A stretch of DNA of 64,000 nucleotides, taken from Semisulcospira habei. Its lineage: Eukaryota > Mollusca > Gastropoda > Semisulcospiridae. A program made the position numbers and the translations under genes. Positions 54,572 through 64,000 of the stretch are shown one piece after another (within the stretch, counting starts at the first letter, position 1; every line of letters begins with the position of its first letter). The DNA is taken from positions 121,683,451 through 121,747,450 of the forward strand of contig BTPG01000002.1 of assembly GCA_036245525.1 (NCBI GenBank). Direction: 5' to 3'. Below the pieces are notes generated by a model. It searched no databases. It saw only the letters and a program-made list of their open reading frames with translations, and was not told the DNA's origin.

Positions 54572-55330
54572 GTCTTTCTAATACTATAGTGTTCTTGTTT
54601 TGTAGGTGAATGAGGAAGGAAAACGGGGTGGTAGCCAGCAAGCGAACCAGAAGCATGGAGGCACTGTCTGAGCACCATTGATGCAAAAGATAGGTTTCCA
54701 CCACATATTACCACCTTGCTGCCAGAAGAAACATACACCACACTTTTTATCAGGTGTTAACAGGGTTTTTTCCTCAGTTTCACAGCTGACATGTGTGTAG
54801 CGTTCTGCATCAGTATCAGCCATTCATGGTCAGTCAGCATGATTCACAATACGTCAGCATACACAAGTTGAATAAGATCACGAACGTTCAGAGGTGTAAA
54901 TGGTTTGTTGACATAGGGGTGTGACATGAAAATACAATGATAAAAACAAAAGATAACAATCCAGACCAAAAAGGTGACTGCCAAGCGTGTAATATGCAAA
55001 GAAGTACCCAACGGAGAAAGAAACACGTTTAGAAAAGACGGGTACAACACAATTTATTAATATTTCGGGTAAATACCCTTTGTCAAAATAGACAAACAAA
55101 CAAACAGAGAGATTAGCCGCTACTTATCTTCATTGGCAGAAGGAATGTGGCAACTGAAGGAGGTGACGTAAAATAAAAGAAAAGGAAGAACAAAAATGCG
55201 GGAAAAGTAAAAATGACGACAACGAAAAATCGTAAGAGAGAGAGACTCGGAAAGAACCTGAACACGAGAGACAAGAGTGTGTGCAAGCACGTGCAGGAGC
55301 GAGCGAAAGAAAAGGCGTGTAGATGAGGCC

Positions 55331-55387
<57 letters not shown>

Positions 55388-55705
55388 CGGAGAGAGAGAA
55401 AGAGGGAGAGAGAACGAACGGGGAGTACCCTTAGGCACGAAGTAGGCTGAGTGTCTAATACACAAAGCCTGCTAAACACCAACCCGAAGGCAAACTTTAT
55501 ATCACCTTCAAGTTGAGGACTACCTCGGGGAAAAACGGGAGGACCCCGGGAAAAAGAACCCAGCATTTAGCACGGTACACAACAAGTAATAAGTCATGAA
55601 AACAAAGCAAATAATCAAATTCAGTAAGAGAATATTGGTATAAGTGGAGAGTAGGTAGTTGTGAAACCGTCTTCAAGGGTAACTAAAAAAATAAGGGGGG
55701 GGGGG

Positions 55706-55758
<53 letters not shown>

Positions 55759-56267
55759 GGGGGCGGGGGGGGGGGGGGGGGAGGGGGGGGGGGAAGGAAG
55801 CAGGGGAAGAAGGGAAAAGGAAAAAGCGTAAAGAGAAAAAGAGGGCTAGAGAGAAGTGGTAAAGGGGGTAGGGGGGGGGGGGGAGAAAGAGGGAGAGAGG
55901 TAGAAGGAGAGAGAGGGGGGGAAAAAAAGGGGGTGGGGTGGGGGCGGAAGACAACCAGCCAGAGCCACCAGCCCCACCCAACAGGCACCCACCAGCCCAC
56001 AGAAAAACACACAGGCACGCAACAAGACGACCACATACATCGCCATGGGATGCACACGATCGCCTCGCCCCAAAACCGCGTATCAAACCGTGAGCCGGAG
56101 ACCCGGCGCCCGACAGGGAAGGGCAAGGGATCCAACTAAACGATCGGCCAGCACTGAGAAAGTCCCCAAGGGAAATGTACATATCAACCAGCGCCAACCT
56201 CACCTAACTGGTTAGTGAGTAGTAAAACAGTGAGGTAAAGTAGCAGACACAAGCAAGGTAAAAAATG

Positions 56268-56870
56268 TTAATCTTTCATATTCATCCCGAGTGGCGCCAC
56301 AGTGCCCAGTTTATTAATCAGAAATTTTTCACGGTCTTTCCTGGCCCAGACATTACTGGCTTGCATAAGCCAGAGGCCTTTAACCCGAATGTCTGAGACG
56401 GAGTGGTCGGCCTGATTGAAATGTCGTCCGACCGGTCTGTTGTCTTGACAGACTGAAGATGTTCTTTGAAACGGTCGTTGATGGTTCTTTCCGCCTCTCC
56501 AACATAGAGTTGGCCGCATTTCACACAGGAGATGACATAAATCACGTTGGTGGTTTGACACGTGAAGTATCTGTCTATGTTGAATTTGTAACGTGGACCA
56601 GTCACCACGGTGGAAGGGCAAATAAAAGGACACGTCTTGCAATTAGGAACATTGCACGGAGTGGAGACGGAGGGTCTGGTGGTATGACGAGGCTTGAGAG
56701 TAGAGCGAACAAGCATGTCCCGCAAATTAATATCCCTCTTGAAAGCTACCAACGGAGGTTCAGAAAAGATAGCAGCAGATTCTTGACTGGATGACAAAAG
56801 ACCCCAGTTAGAAAGAAGGATTTTACGCACCGGATTGGTGTGGGGATAACCAGATAACAAGATAAAAGAT
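56268..56870 (-). pseudogene. Penelope-like element, GIY-YIG end (unit 2)
   Basis: Same lesions as the unit-1 copy, including the frameshift, so they predate the duplication. One late residue differs (MNMKD against MNMKG at the end of the frame). Confidence 0.85.
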
Positions 56871-57930
56871 AACAAGATGGGATGAACCATAACCCACAAA
56901 GTCACTTCTCTATGAGAGCTGACCTCGCTATCAATGGTCTCTACCTTTTGTCTTTGACCTGATTCTGATGTTGAATTATCTCCTATTGAAAAAGTCTCGC
57001 AGATCTGCCAATGCGTCAGTGAGTTCTATAAGGGGCGCAGGACATACGCGTCATTGATTTGTCAAACGTCATTTGTCATGACGTAACTTTTAGTTTTTAC
57101 GTAATTTTATATTTTACTTGACATGAGTTTCACTTTCGCTTCATAGACTTGAGAAAATGGTGACAAAACTAGAACTTCACGGTACAATTTCAGTCTTGAT
57201 ATAATTTGTGTGAAAGCAGGTTGACTTTACCTAGCTACATGATATACTAAGTACGCGGATCACCTGCATGCTCTTCTGAAAGCGCGTCGGTGTGTGTGCA
57301 TGTTAGTGCGTGCGCGCTCCAAACATCTCCAGAGGCATGGATCCTCTATGCGCCTGAACGGCGCATGAGGATCTATTCCTCCTGGAGATGCGCGCATGTT
57401 TGTGTGTGAGAGAGAGAGCCTCGCGCGAGAGAGAATGACGTCATATTTAGAGTATTATGTCAGTGTCTGCGTGGTGACGCCTCTTTTACGTCACCGCCAC
57501 TGTCTGCTTTCTCTAGAAGTCAAAGTTTTTTTTTAGTGTTTTAATTCTTTTCTGAAAAGAATTAATTTTTACTAAAGAAGTTGAAAGGATACAAAGTTGG
57601 CTAAAAACCTCATTCAATGTCTTTCTCCAAACTAGCTATATGCAAGTTGGAGTAAATATGACAAAAATTACGGACTCTAATCTGGGTCAACCGACTTCCT
57701 AAAAACGGTTGTTTATGTCTTCAATGAGACATTCAATTACAATATGTTCGGAGGCTCTCTTAGCCACCCACTTAAGAAAGTATTTCGCCAAGTTTCAAGC
57801 TTACAGAAATATCGGAGATTATCTTGTTTACATCATCACAGCAGCCTTTAGAACCAGAAAAAAGATTAAGCCAAACGTCATCCAGTGCTAGTGTTATGCG
57901 CCCACTAATGACAGCGACGAGGAAGAGAAC

Positions 57931-58183
57931 TAAATTTTTCTCTAAAATGTATTTTTTCGAAAAATACTTACCGATGGTAAGCTAAGTATTCCGACTGGCT
58001 TGTCACACCACGTGGCACGTGACCGGATGGGCAGGGGCGGGAAGCAACTCACGGCCCTGGTCAGGGTTTCCTGAGTGCCTCCCGGGTTGTGTAGGAACAC
58101 AACAGGTTCTTAGGCTGAAATTGCGTAAGTAGTAGACACTTCCATAAAGTAATGTCATCGGTAATGTTTTTGAGGAAACAAAC
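57931..58183 (-). mobile_element. 253-bp mini-DIRS (copy in unit 2)
   Basis: Identical by eye to 53,677-53,929 and in the same LINE context, so it is a passenger of the segmental duplication rather than a second insertion. Confidence 0.85.
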
Positions 58184-58399
58184 AAGAGTTTTACGACCAA
58201 CTCCAGAGTGCTGTGGACAAATGTGCGGAGCGAGACATCACCATCGTCATGGGCGATTTTAATGCCAAAATAGGGAGGATAACACCGGATACGAAGAGTT
58301 AGTTATTTGGGTTTAACGCCGAGCAGGCGACTAAGGCCATCTCACGGCGAGATGGGTAAAAATCTGGTCAGCCAGACTAAAAGCAAGGTCTTAAGACAA

Positions 58400-59630
58400 G
58401 ATGTAAATATAGCTTAAAAATGTCAGGCTAAAATGTCGCACATGTCTTTAAAGGAAGTATACAGACTCTCCAAAAGGGCAAAATTAAAAAAAATTCACAT
58501 AGTCTATGAATGCTCAGATCTTGTTAAAAATACTGCATTCTCTCAAGAAATTGAAGATTTTGTCCGGGGGAACATCCCGAAACAAAACCGTCAAGGAGTG
58601 TGCTGTGAAGTGTTTATATCTCGTGTCAATTAGATCAGCACAATACAGCAAAAAGTGTCGAACAGAAAACTGCTCAACACAGGCAAAACACCATGGACGC
58701 TCATCCTGTTTAAGTAAGAGTGCGTAACATGCGTGTGCCCGATGTGGAGCCGAGTAAGGGCAGTCTCCTCACGGTGGCTGCTGCAGCGGAAAGGTAGACT
58801 GTCGGACACCGTAGGAAGAGCTTCATGAAGCTTGTTCCCTTCCTCTTTGTCCCACTCGGACTGCCACTCGCGGGCTATGTACGCACTAATCACAGGTTTA
58901 AAATCACTATAAACAGTCTGTGTGTCAGGGACAGGGTCACTGCGGGCACTGTTGGCAGCAGAATCTGCGATTCTGTTGCCTTCGATGCCCACATGGCCAG
59001 GGACCCAAATAAAAATGATGTCATAATATTCCTTCATCAAGTCTGCGTAGAGCTCTCTAATCTGCACCAGCAGTGGGTGGTCTGTTCCCGCGCCCTGAAG
59101 GGACTGCAGGGCAGAAAGAGAATCAGGAAGTTCCTTTCCCGAGACTGATAGGCATGCTTGAGTGCCAGCAGAATTGCCTGCAGTTCTGCACTAAATACAG
59201 AGGAATGGTCAGGGAGGCGGAGCTTAAATGGGCGTCTAGGATGGCGAGAGGACGCTGCAGCCGCAGCCACTCTCCCATCCTCAGACTTGGACCCATCCGT
59301 ATAAAGACGACAATAGCCAGGAAAAATTGAAAGGAGTTCATTGAGGCTCTGTTGGTATATGGCTGGTGGAGTACAATCCTTCTTGTGGGCGGTCAAATCC
59401 AGCAAGATGTCAGGTACCGGCAGTAGCCAGGGTGGAGTGACGTGTTGCAGAGATTCCGAAACTTTGTCTAGGTCCACTCCGGCCGCCTGCAGATGAGGTT
59501 GGACACGGAAGGAAAGTAGACGGACAGCTCCAGGATGGGCATCGTAAATCTCTGCAAATGACGGGTTAAAAACACAATCATAGGCAGGATTGTCTGGATG
59601 GGCCTTGAGCTTCAGAACGTAGCTGAGCAT
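58400..59630 (-). pseudogene. LINE ORF2: RNase H and C-terminal region
   Basis: FRVQPHLQAAGVDLDKVS and SLNELLSIFPGYCRLYTDGS (first RNase H Asp) are followed by SVFSAELQAILLALKHAY (Glu). A frameshift near 59,120 is followed by IFIWVPGHVGIEGNRIADSA, with the later His and Asp. The tail reads ALTRLHIGHTHVTHSYL, then after a one-base loss near 58,710 KQDERPWCFACVEQFSVRHF (a Cys/His tail motif) and LFRDVPPDKIFNFLRECSIF before the stop. Confidence 0.8.
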
Positions 59631-59639
59631 GAGGCGGAT

Positions 59640-61363
59640 TCGGCGGAGCCTGAGAGAAGGCTCCCCTGCCTCGGCATACAGACTAGGAACTGGAGATGTT
59701 CTGAAGGCTTCCCAGACATATGCGCAGACCTTGATGGTGAATTGTGTTCAGACGCTGTAGAACAGACTTGGAAGCCGAGCCATATACCACAGAGCCGTAA
59801 TCCAGTTTGGACCGAACAAGGGCCCGGTACAGTAGAAGTAAGACAATGCGGTCTGCACCCCAGTCAGTACGACCAAGGACACGAAGAATGTCGAGGGCCT
59901 TCTGACAAGAGGTTCTAAGGTAGTTAACATGGTTGCAGAAGGTCAATCTTTTGTCAAAAATGACCCCCAAAAACTTTGCCTCTTCAGCCACCTTAACTGG
60001 CACTCCAGCAATGCCCAGGCTAGGTTCTGGAAAAAAAAGTACGTCCGATTGGTAAAATGCACACAGACTGTCTTGGAGGGCGAGAAATTGAATCCGGTGA
60101 GAGACACCCACCCCTGGATGCGATCAACGCACAGCTGCAAGCGCCTCTCAAGGGACGCAAGTCCTCGACCTCGTGCACACAAAGCAAAGTCGTCCACAAA
60201 CAAAGAGCATTCAGAATCATCCTTGAGGGCCTTTACAATGTTATTTATTAATGCTGCCCTGCGGGACACCCATCTCCTGTTCAAAGGAGTCGGAGAGGGT
60301 GGAGCCCACACGGATATGGAACGACCGGTTAGACAAAAAATTGTGAATAAAAACGGGTAGGTGCCCTTTAAAACCCATGTCCGACAAATCAGACATTATA
60401 CCATAATTTCAGGTAGTGTCATATTCCTTTTCAAGATCAAAGAAAATTGCATAGGCATGCTGCTTGTTGACAAAAGCATCTCGGATAAAAGACTCAAAGC
60501 GGACTAGATGGTCAGTTGTACTACGGAAGCGCCGGAAACCGCACTGGAGGTCTGTGATGAGACCCTGTGACTCAAGATGCCACACCAGTCGGGCGTTGAC
60601 CAAGCGTTCCATAGTTTTACATAAACATGTCAAAGCTATTGGCCGGTAGTTGCCCGGGTTGGAAGGATCCTTACCCGGCTTGGGGATTGGCACAACCACA
60701 GCCTGGCGCCAAGATGGCGGAAAATGACCGGTTATCCAGATATGGTTAAAGGCCTTGAGAAGTACAAGGAGTGAATCCTCAGGCAGATGTGTTAGGAGCT
60801 GATAATGGATGGTATCTAATCCAGCAGCAGTCAGTACATTTCTGCATGGCTTGCTGCAATTCTGAAAACGTAAAAGGGGCATTATAGTCTTCCGAATTAT
60901 CCGATATAAAATCACAAGTACAAGACTCTCGCTTCTCCTTCTCTCTCTGAAAGAAAGGTGAATAATGCTCTGTTGAAGAATTATGGGCAATGGTGGAGGC
61001 AAGCAAATTGGCCACAGACATTTTATCCGTGACCAAACTGGCACCATCTCTAAGATGGCCAACAGAAGCCGAGCCACCCCTGCCCCTAATTCTTCGAACA
61101 GCCTTCCAGACATTTTGGGATGGAGTCCTAGAAGATAAAGATGAGACAAAGGATCTCCAGGAAGCACGACGTTCACGTTTAAAAATGTAACGGGCTTTCG
61201 CCCGCCGTCTTTTAAATGTTAAAATATTCGCTTGCGACGGATTACGAAAAGCACGTCGCTGAGCAGATTTGCGCATTTTTGGGGGCCTTGCGGCACTCTT
61301 CATTGAACCATGGTACTCTCGGCTTCCGAGGGAGTGATGTGGAAGTTCTAGGGATGGTTTCAC
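59640..61363 (-). pseudogene. LINE ORF2: reverse transcriptase
   Basis: Upstream linker: RAFRNPSQANILTFKRRRAK, VWKAVRRIRGRGGSASVGHL, FTFSELQQAMQKC. RT: LTAAGLDTIHYQLLTHLPED, SWRQAVVVPIPKPGKDPSNP, NYRPIALTCLCKTMERLVNA, CGFRRFRSTTDHLVRFESF, AYAIFFDLEKEYDTT (catalytic Asp). A stop follows near 60,409. Then ECSLFVDDFALCARGRGL holds the Asp-Asp box, then FNFSPSKTVCVHFTNR, AEEAKFLGVIFDKRLTFCNH and RALVRSKLDYGSVVYGSASK. There are shifts near 60,840, 60,300 and 60,040. Confidence 0.85.
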
Positions 61364-61597
61364 CTGCTACGTCCAACAAAATAGCAGTAAAACAAGAAAC
61401 AGGTTCTTCAGCTGACATGACCACCTCCTCTGTAAGACGAGACTGACAGAGGGAGGCGAACAGAGGCCAGTTCTAGGGATGGTTTCACCTGCTACGTCCA
61501 ACAAAATAGCAGTAAAACAAGAAACAGGTTCTTCAGCTGACATGACCACCTCCTCTGTAAGACGAGACTGACAGAGGGAGGTGAACAGAGGCCAGTT
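61346..61597. repeat. 125-bp tandem duplication inside the LINE
   Basis: The block CTAGGGATGGTTTCACCTGC through GACTGACAGAGGGAGG and GAACAGAGGCCAG occurs twice with a 125-bp period (61,348 and 61,473) and about one difference. It disrupts the endonuclease-RT linker. Confidence 0.9.
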
Positions 61598-61612
61598 AGC
61601 TTTCTTGAGATT

Positions 61613-62290
61613 TCAGCGCCCCACCGGCGAATCCTCCTCACAGCTGACCGATGACAGGACTACTGGGAAGTGGTCACTACCACACAGGTCGTCGTGAACC
61701 TTCCAGTCAAAGTCCAGCATGAGAGAAGGATCACACACAGTGAGGTCTATAACAGAACTAGATCCTGAACCTGAGTTAGAGTATGTAGGTGAGCCATCGT
61801 TAAAGACACATAGGTTAAGTTGAGAAAAAACATCTTCTAACATCTGACCTCTGCCATCATAGTGGTCACTACCCCAAAGGTGAGCGTGATCGTTATAATC
61901 CCCCATGAGAATAAAGGGAGGGGGCAGTTGATCTACTAAGTTAAAAATATCATTACTACAGACCCGCAGGGATGGTGGCAGGTAAATACTGCATATGGTT
62001 ATGGTCTTCTTCAAGGTAACCCGAGCTGCGACAGCCTGAAGACAGGTGTCGATGCTAACGGGGCTACATAAAATTTGGCTACTAATGAGAAGAGCCACTC
62101 CACCCGAGCGCCTCTCCGAATCAGAGCCTTTATGTATAACGTTAAAACCATTAAAGGACACAGGGTCAAAAGTCTTCAGGTAAGTCTTCTGAAGAGATAT
62201 TACCGAGGGGTTATAGAACTTGACTAAAAGACGTAATTCCTCAAAGTTAGCTTGAAAACCACGACAATTCCACTGAAGCAGAGAGTACAT
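61613..62290 (-). pseudogene. LINE ORF2: apurinic-type endonuclease
   Basis: Starts MYSLLQWNCRGFQANFEELR two bases after the ORF1 stop. SVISLQKTYLK has Lys where the family has the catalytic Glu (LQET). RRSGGVALLISSQI, FILMGDYNDHAHLWGSDHY (GDYN, catalytic Asp/Asn), SSVIDLTVCDP and GSDHFPVVLS (Ser-Asp-His) are present. The frame ends at a TGA that replaces a Trp codon (RWNLKKANW in the parent frame). The Glu to Lys change alone would be expected to inactivate nicking. Confidence 0.85.
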
Positions 62291-62292
62291 GA

Positions 62293-63739
62293 TTAGGTCT
62301 TATCTGGGGGTAAGGAGTTTCCCCCCCCCCCCCCTTTTTCCTTTGCCTTGGAAGGAGTTGAAGAAACAGAGGGGGGCCGGCTCCCGGGCCCCCTCTGGTT
62401 CTTCGGAGATGAAGGGGGTGGAGCTGCCGCAGCATCAGCGACATCCATCCGCTCCTCCAATGCAGCATATTTGTTTTGAAGGGGGACATCAGTGTTCCCC
62501 TTCTGGGCCCGTGCGCACAGCGGTCCCATAGATTTCTTAGACTTCTGGTCCTGGGCAGCGTTCCTGCCGCTAGAGTTAGCGGCCTTAGAAGGCTGACCAG
62601 AGCCAGAAGCCTTTGGCGTTGACAAACTAGCAGGTTTGGGTGGGGGCTGAGGCATAGGGGCAACAAAAGGCGGCACTACCGGACCGGCAGTGTCCGCCTT
62701 CTGCATTCCCTGGCTCCTCGTCACCACCGGAGGAGGGTTACTCTCCAGGGGCGAGAGGAGCCGAGGCTCCGCCCCCAACCAAGAAGTTGGGGTTTGACAT
62801 GAAAAGTCTTTGGTGGGGCGCTTGCCTGCCACCGCTGCACTGAAAGTATACACAGAGGTGTTAGAGGTTGGGGCAGCCGCAGCTGCACCAGGGCCTTCAA
62901 CCATTTTTTTTGGCTTCCAGAAAGGACAGTCCCTTCTCCACACGCACCTGCTGAATCTTGCACTCGGATATCCAACGAGGGCATTTCTTGTCCGAAGCCA
63001 TATGCGCCTCCTGGCAATTCACACACAGGGGGGGGGGGGGGGGAGGGGTGGCTGTGCAGGACTCTGCAGAGTGTCCGGGCCTAGTGCAACGGGCGCATGA
63101 AGCCTCTGCCTGGCGGCATGTCTTCTGCCCATGGCCATACTTTTGGCACTTAAATCCCCAGAGGGGGAGAGGGACGTACTTTTTCACTCTCAAGGAGTAG
63201 TAACCTCCCCAGATGGTAGTAGGAGGGGTGGGGGTGCCAAACGTCAGGATGATGGTAGGGAGACGGATCTCCCCACCACTTCGCTTGGAAGCGAAGCGCC
63301 TGACGCAAGTCACCCCTTGAGACTTAAGGTTCCGTACAAGTTCATCTTCTGACAGTTCTGCCAAAGCTTGATCTTTGATTACGCCTCTTGACGAATTCAT
63401 AGTGTTGTGGGGTGTGACCTCCACTGGAGTGTCTCCGATGGAAGAGAGCCTCAGCAGCCCGCTGGAGTGTGCCCGGGTACGGCACTCCACCAGCAAGTCA
63501 CCAGACCTGAGGCGATGGGCGTCAGGCCTGTCAACACGGCTCCTGAGGGTCTCCCCTACCAGAAAAGGATGTAGCTTGGTAACAGGTTTCTCCTTCACCT
63601 TGCTATGAACAATGAGGAAGCGAGGCCATACGGCCGACGCCTGAGGCGTCGCTTCCTCACAGTCCGAGTCACTGTCATGGTCAATGTTGGTGGCTATGTG
63701 CCGCTTCTGTGCAAGTTTTTGTTTGTTTGTTTTTTCCAT
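62293..63739 (-). pseudogene. LINE ORF1 (Gag-like, zinc knuckles)
   Basis: Starts MEKTNKQKLAQKRHIATNID. The RNA-binding-like part has LHPFLVGETLRSRVDRPDAH, LVECRTRAHSSGLLRLSSIG and LRVKKYVPLPLWGFKCQKYG. Three knuckles: FKCQKYGHGQKTC (the first Cys is replaced by Gly), CARCTRPGHSAESC (complete) and CVNCQEAHMASDKKC (complete). After a frameshift at the A/T homopolymer near 62,908 a Pro/Ala/Ser-rich tail follows (SKKSMGPLCARAQKGNTDVP, YAALEERMDVADAAAAPPP). The stop at 62,293 is directly before the ORF2 start, suggesting reinitiation. Confidence 0.85.
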
Positions 63740-63800
63740 ATTAATATAGTAGAGATATTCATCCCCCGGGGGTCCTTGCCCGAGACCGAACCCAACAAGG

Positions 63801-64000
63801 GAAAGTGCAAATGTCGGCGGGTCTCCAGCCGACGCACAATGAAGACTGCCCGAAAGATATACTCAAGGGGGTAAGCCCGATTAAACCGTTTGAGCCACCG
63901 CCTTCTATCACACTGTTGAATGCAGGGGAATACTGGCGTAAAGCACCTAATCAGCAGAGCTATAGCATGGTGCTTTATATATCAACCCGCATGTCAACAG
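63801..64000. other. Possible LINE 5' UTR or flank
   Basis: No open frame of interest. It may be the 5' UTR of the LINE on the minus strand. Confidence 0.35.

Larger units (their letters stand above)
54572..58825. repeat. Tandem segmental duplication, unit 2
   Basis: Copy of 50,226-54,571. It holds a second set of everything listed in unit 1: the 79-codon frame (54,584-54,823), GA tracts, the Penelope-like nuclease (56,268-56,870), R1 (56,871-57,828, with the empty site at 56,993/56,994), the LINE endonuclease fragment (57,829-58,296) and the LINE tail (58,300 on). Here the LINE continues beyond the unit into its full-length body. Confidence 0.92.
58300..63800 (-). mobile_element. Near full-length LINE, I/Nimb-like clade
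   Basis: About 5.5 kb on the minus strand: ORF1 with zinc knuckles, and ORF2 with apurinic-type endonuclease, RT and RNase H. The 3' UTR ends GTTAAACCCAAATAACTAACTC. RNase H downstream of RT and CCHC knuckles in ORF1 place it in the I/Jockey superclade; the clade name is a judgement. Frameshifts and stops make it dead. The 5' limit is unclear (5' UTR to at least 63,800). A tRNA or SINE promoter is not seen. Confidence 0.85.

Overview
The window looks like invertebrate nuclear DNA, most likely from a marine mollusc and probably a gastropod. This is inferred from repeated ShK-type six-cysteine exons, GT-AG introns of several kilobases, and the mix of DIRS-like, Penelope-like and several LINE families. 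There is no bacterial-type gene organisation. Almost all long open frames are mobile-element debris or microsatellite translations.

One host gene is supported. It lies on the minus strand in at least eight exons between about 49.7 kb and 6.9 kb (possibly 6.15 kb). Four phase-1 exons each carry one ShK domain (49,611-49,748; 44,594-44,752; 43,279-43,434; 25,733-25,891). Four further exons (24,769-24,975; 17,620-17,774; 17,052-17,212; 6,929-6,979) encode a conserved extracellular-looking domain of about 175 residues that I cannot name. The first exon(s) with start codon and signal peptide, and the true 3' end, were not found. Introns reach 17 kb and are filled with mobile elements.

The dominant feature is a family of DIRS-like tyrosine-recombinase retrotransposons, all on the minus strand: E (before 1 to 1,300, cut by the window edge), A (7,454-13,654), B (18,475-24,262), C (27,028-33,641) and D (35,112-41,187), plus a 253-bp mini-derivative at 53,677-53,929, copied at 57,931-58,183. 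They have inverted terminal repeats and an internal complementary region next to the 3' repeat that joins the complements of both outer ends. They encode a Gag-like protein with a Cys-rich start, then RT, RNase H and tyrosine recombinase. The Gag frame seems to start in an 8-nt coding exon (ATGGC-AG) followed by a 146-189 nt intron, visible in all five large copies. All copies are damaged; C is the least decayed and keeps all recombinase catalytic residues.

Region by region: 0-6 kb holds element E, fragments of at least three LINE families and host-gene tail exons. 7-16.5 kb holds element A inserted into a palindromic repeat (family R1) and nested LINE pieces. 17-26 kb holds host exons and element B. 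27-41 kb holds elements C and D. 42-50 kb holds three ShK exons, foldback elements, a tandem repeat rich in TGACCTTGACCT, a tRNA-derived SINE and a possible LTR. 50.2-58.8 kb is an almost identical 4.3-kb tandem duplication carrying a Penelope-like fragment, R1, a LINE endonuclease fragment split by the mini-DIRS, and a LINE tail. 58.3-63.8 kb is a near full-length I/Nimb-like LINE with ORF1, endonuclease, RT and RNase H, broken by frameshifts.

No rRNA, true tRNA, CRISPR array or prokaryotic promoter was seen. Coordinates of element edges are by eye and usually good to a few bases where a paired end or empty site exists, otherwise to tens of bases.
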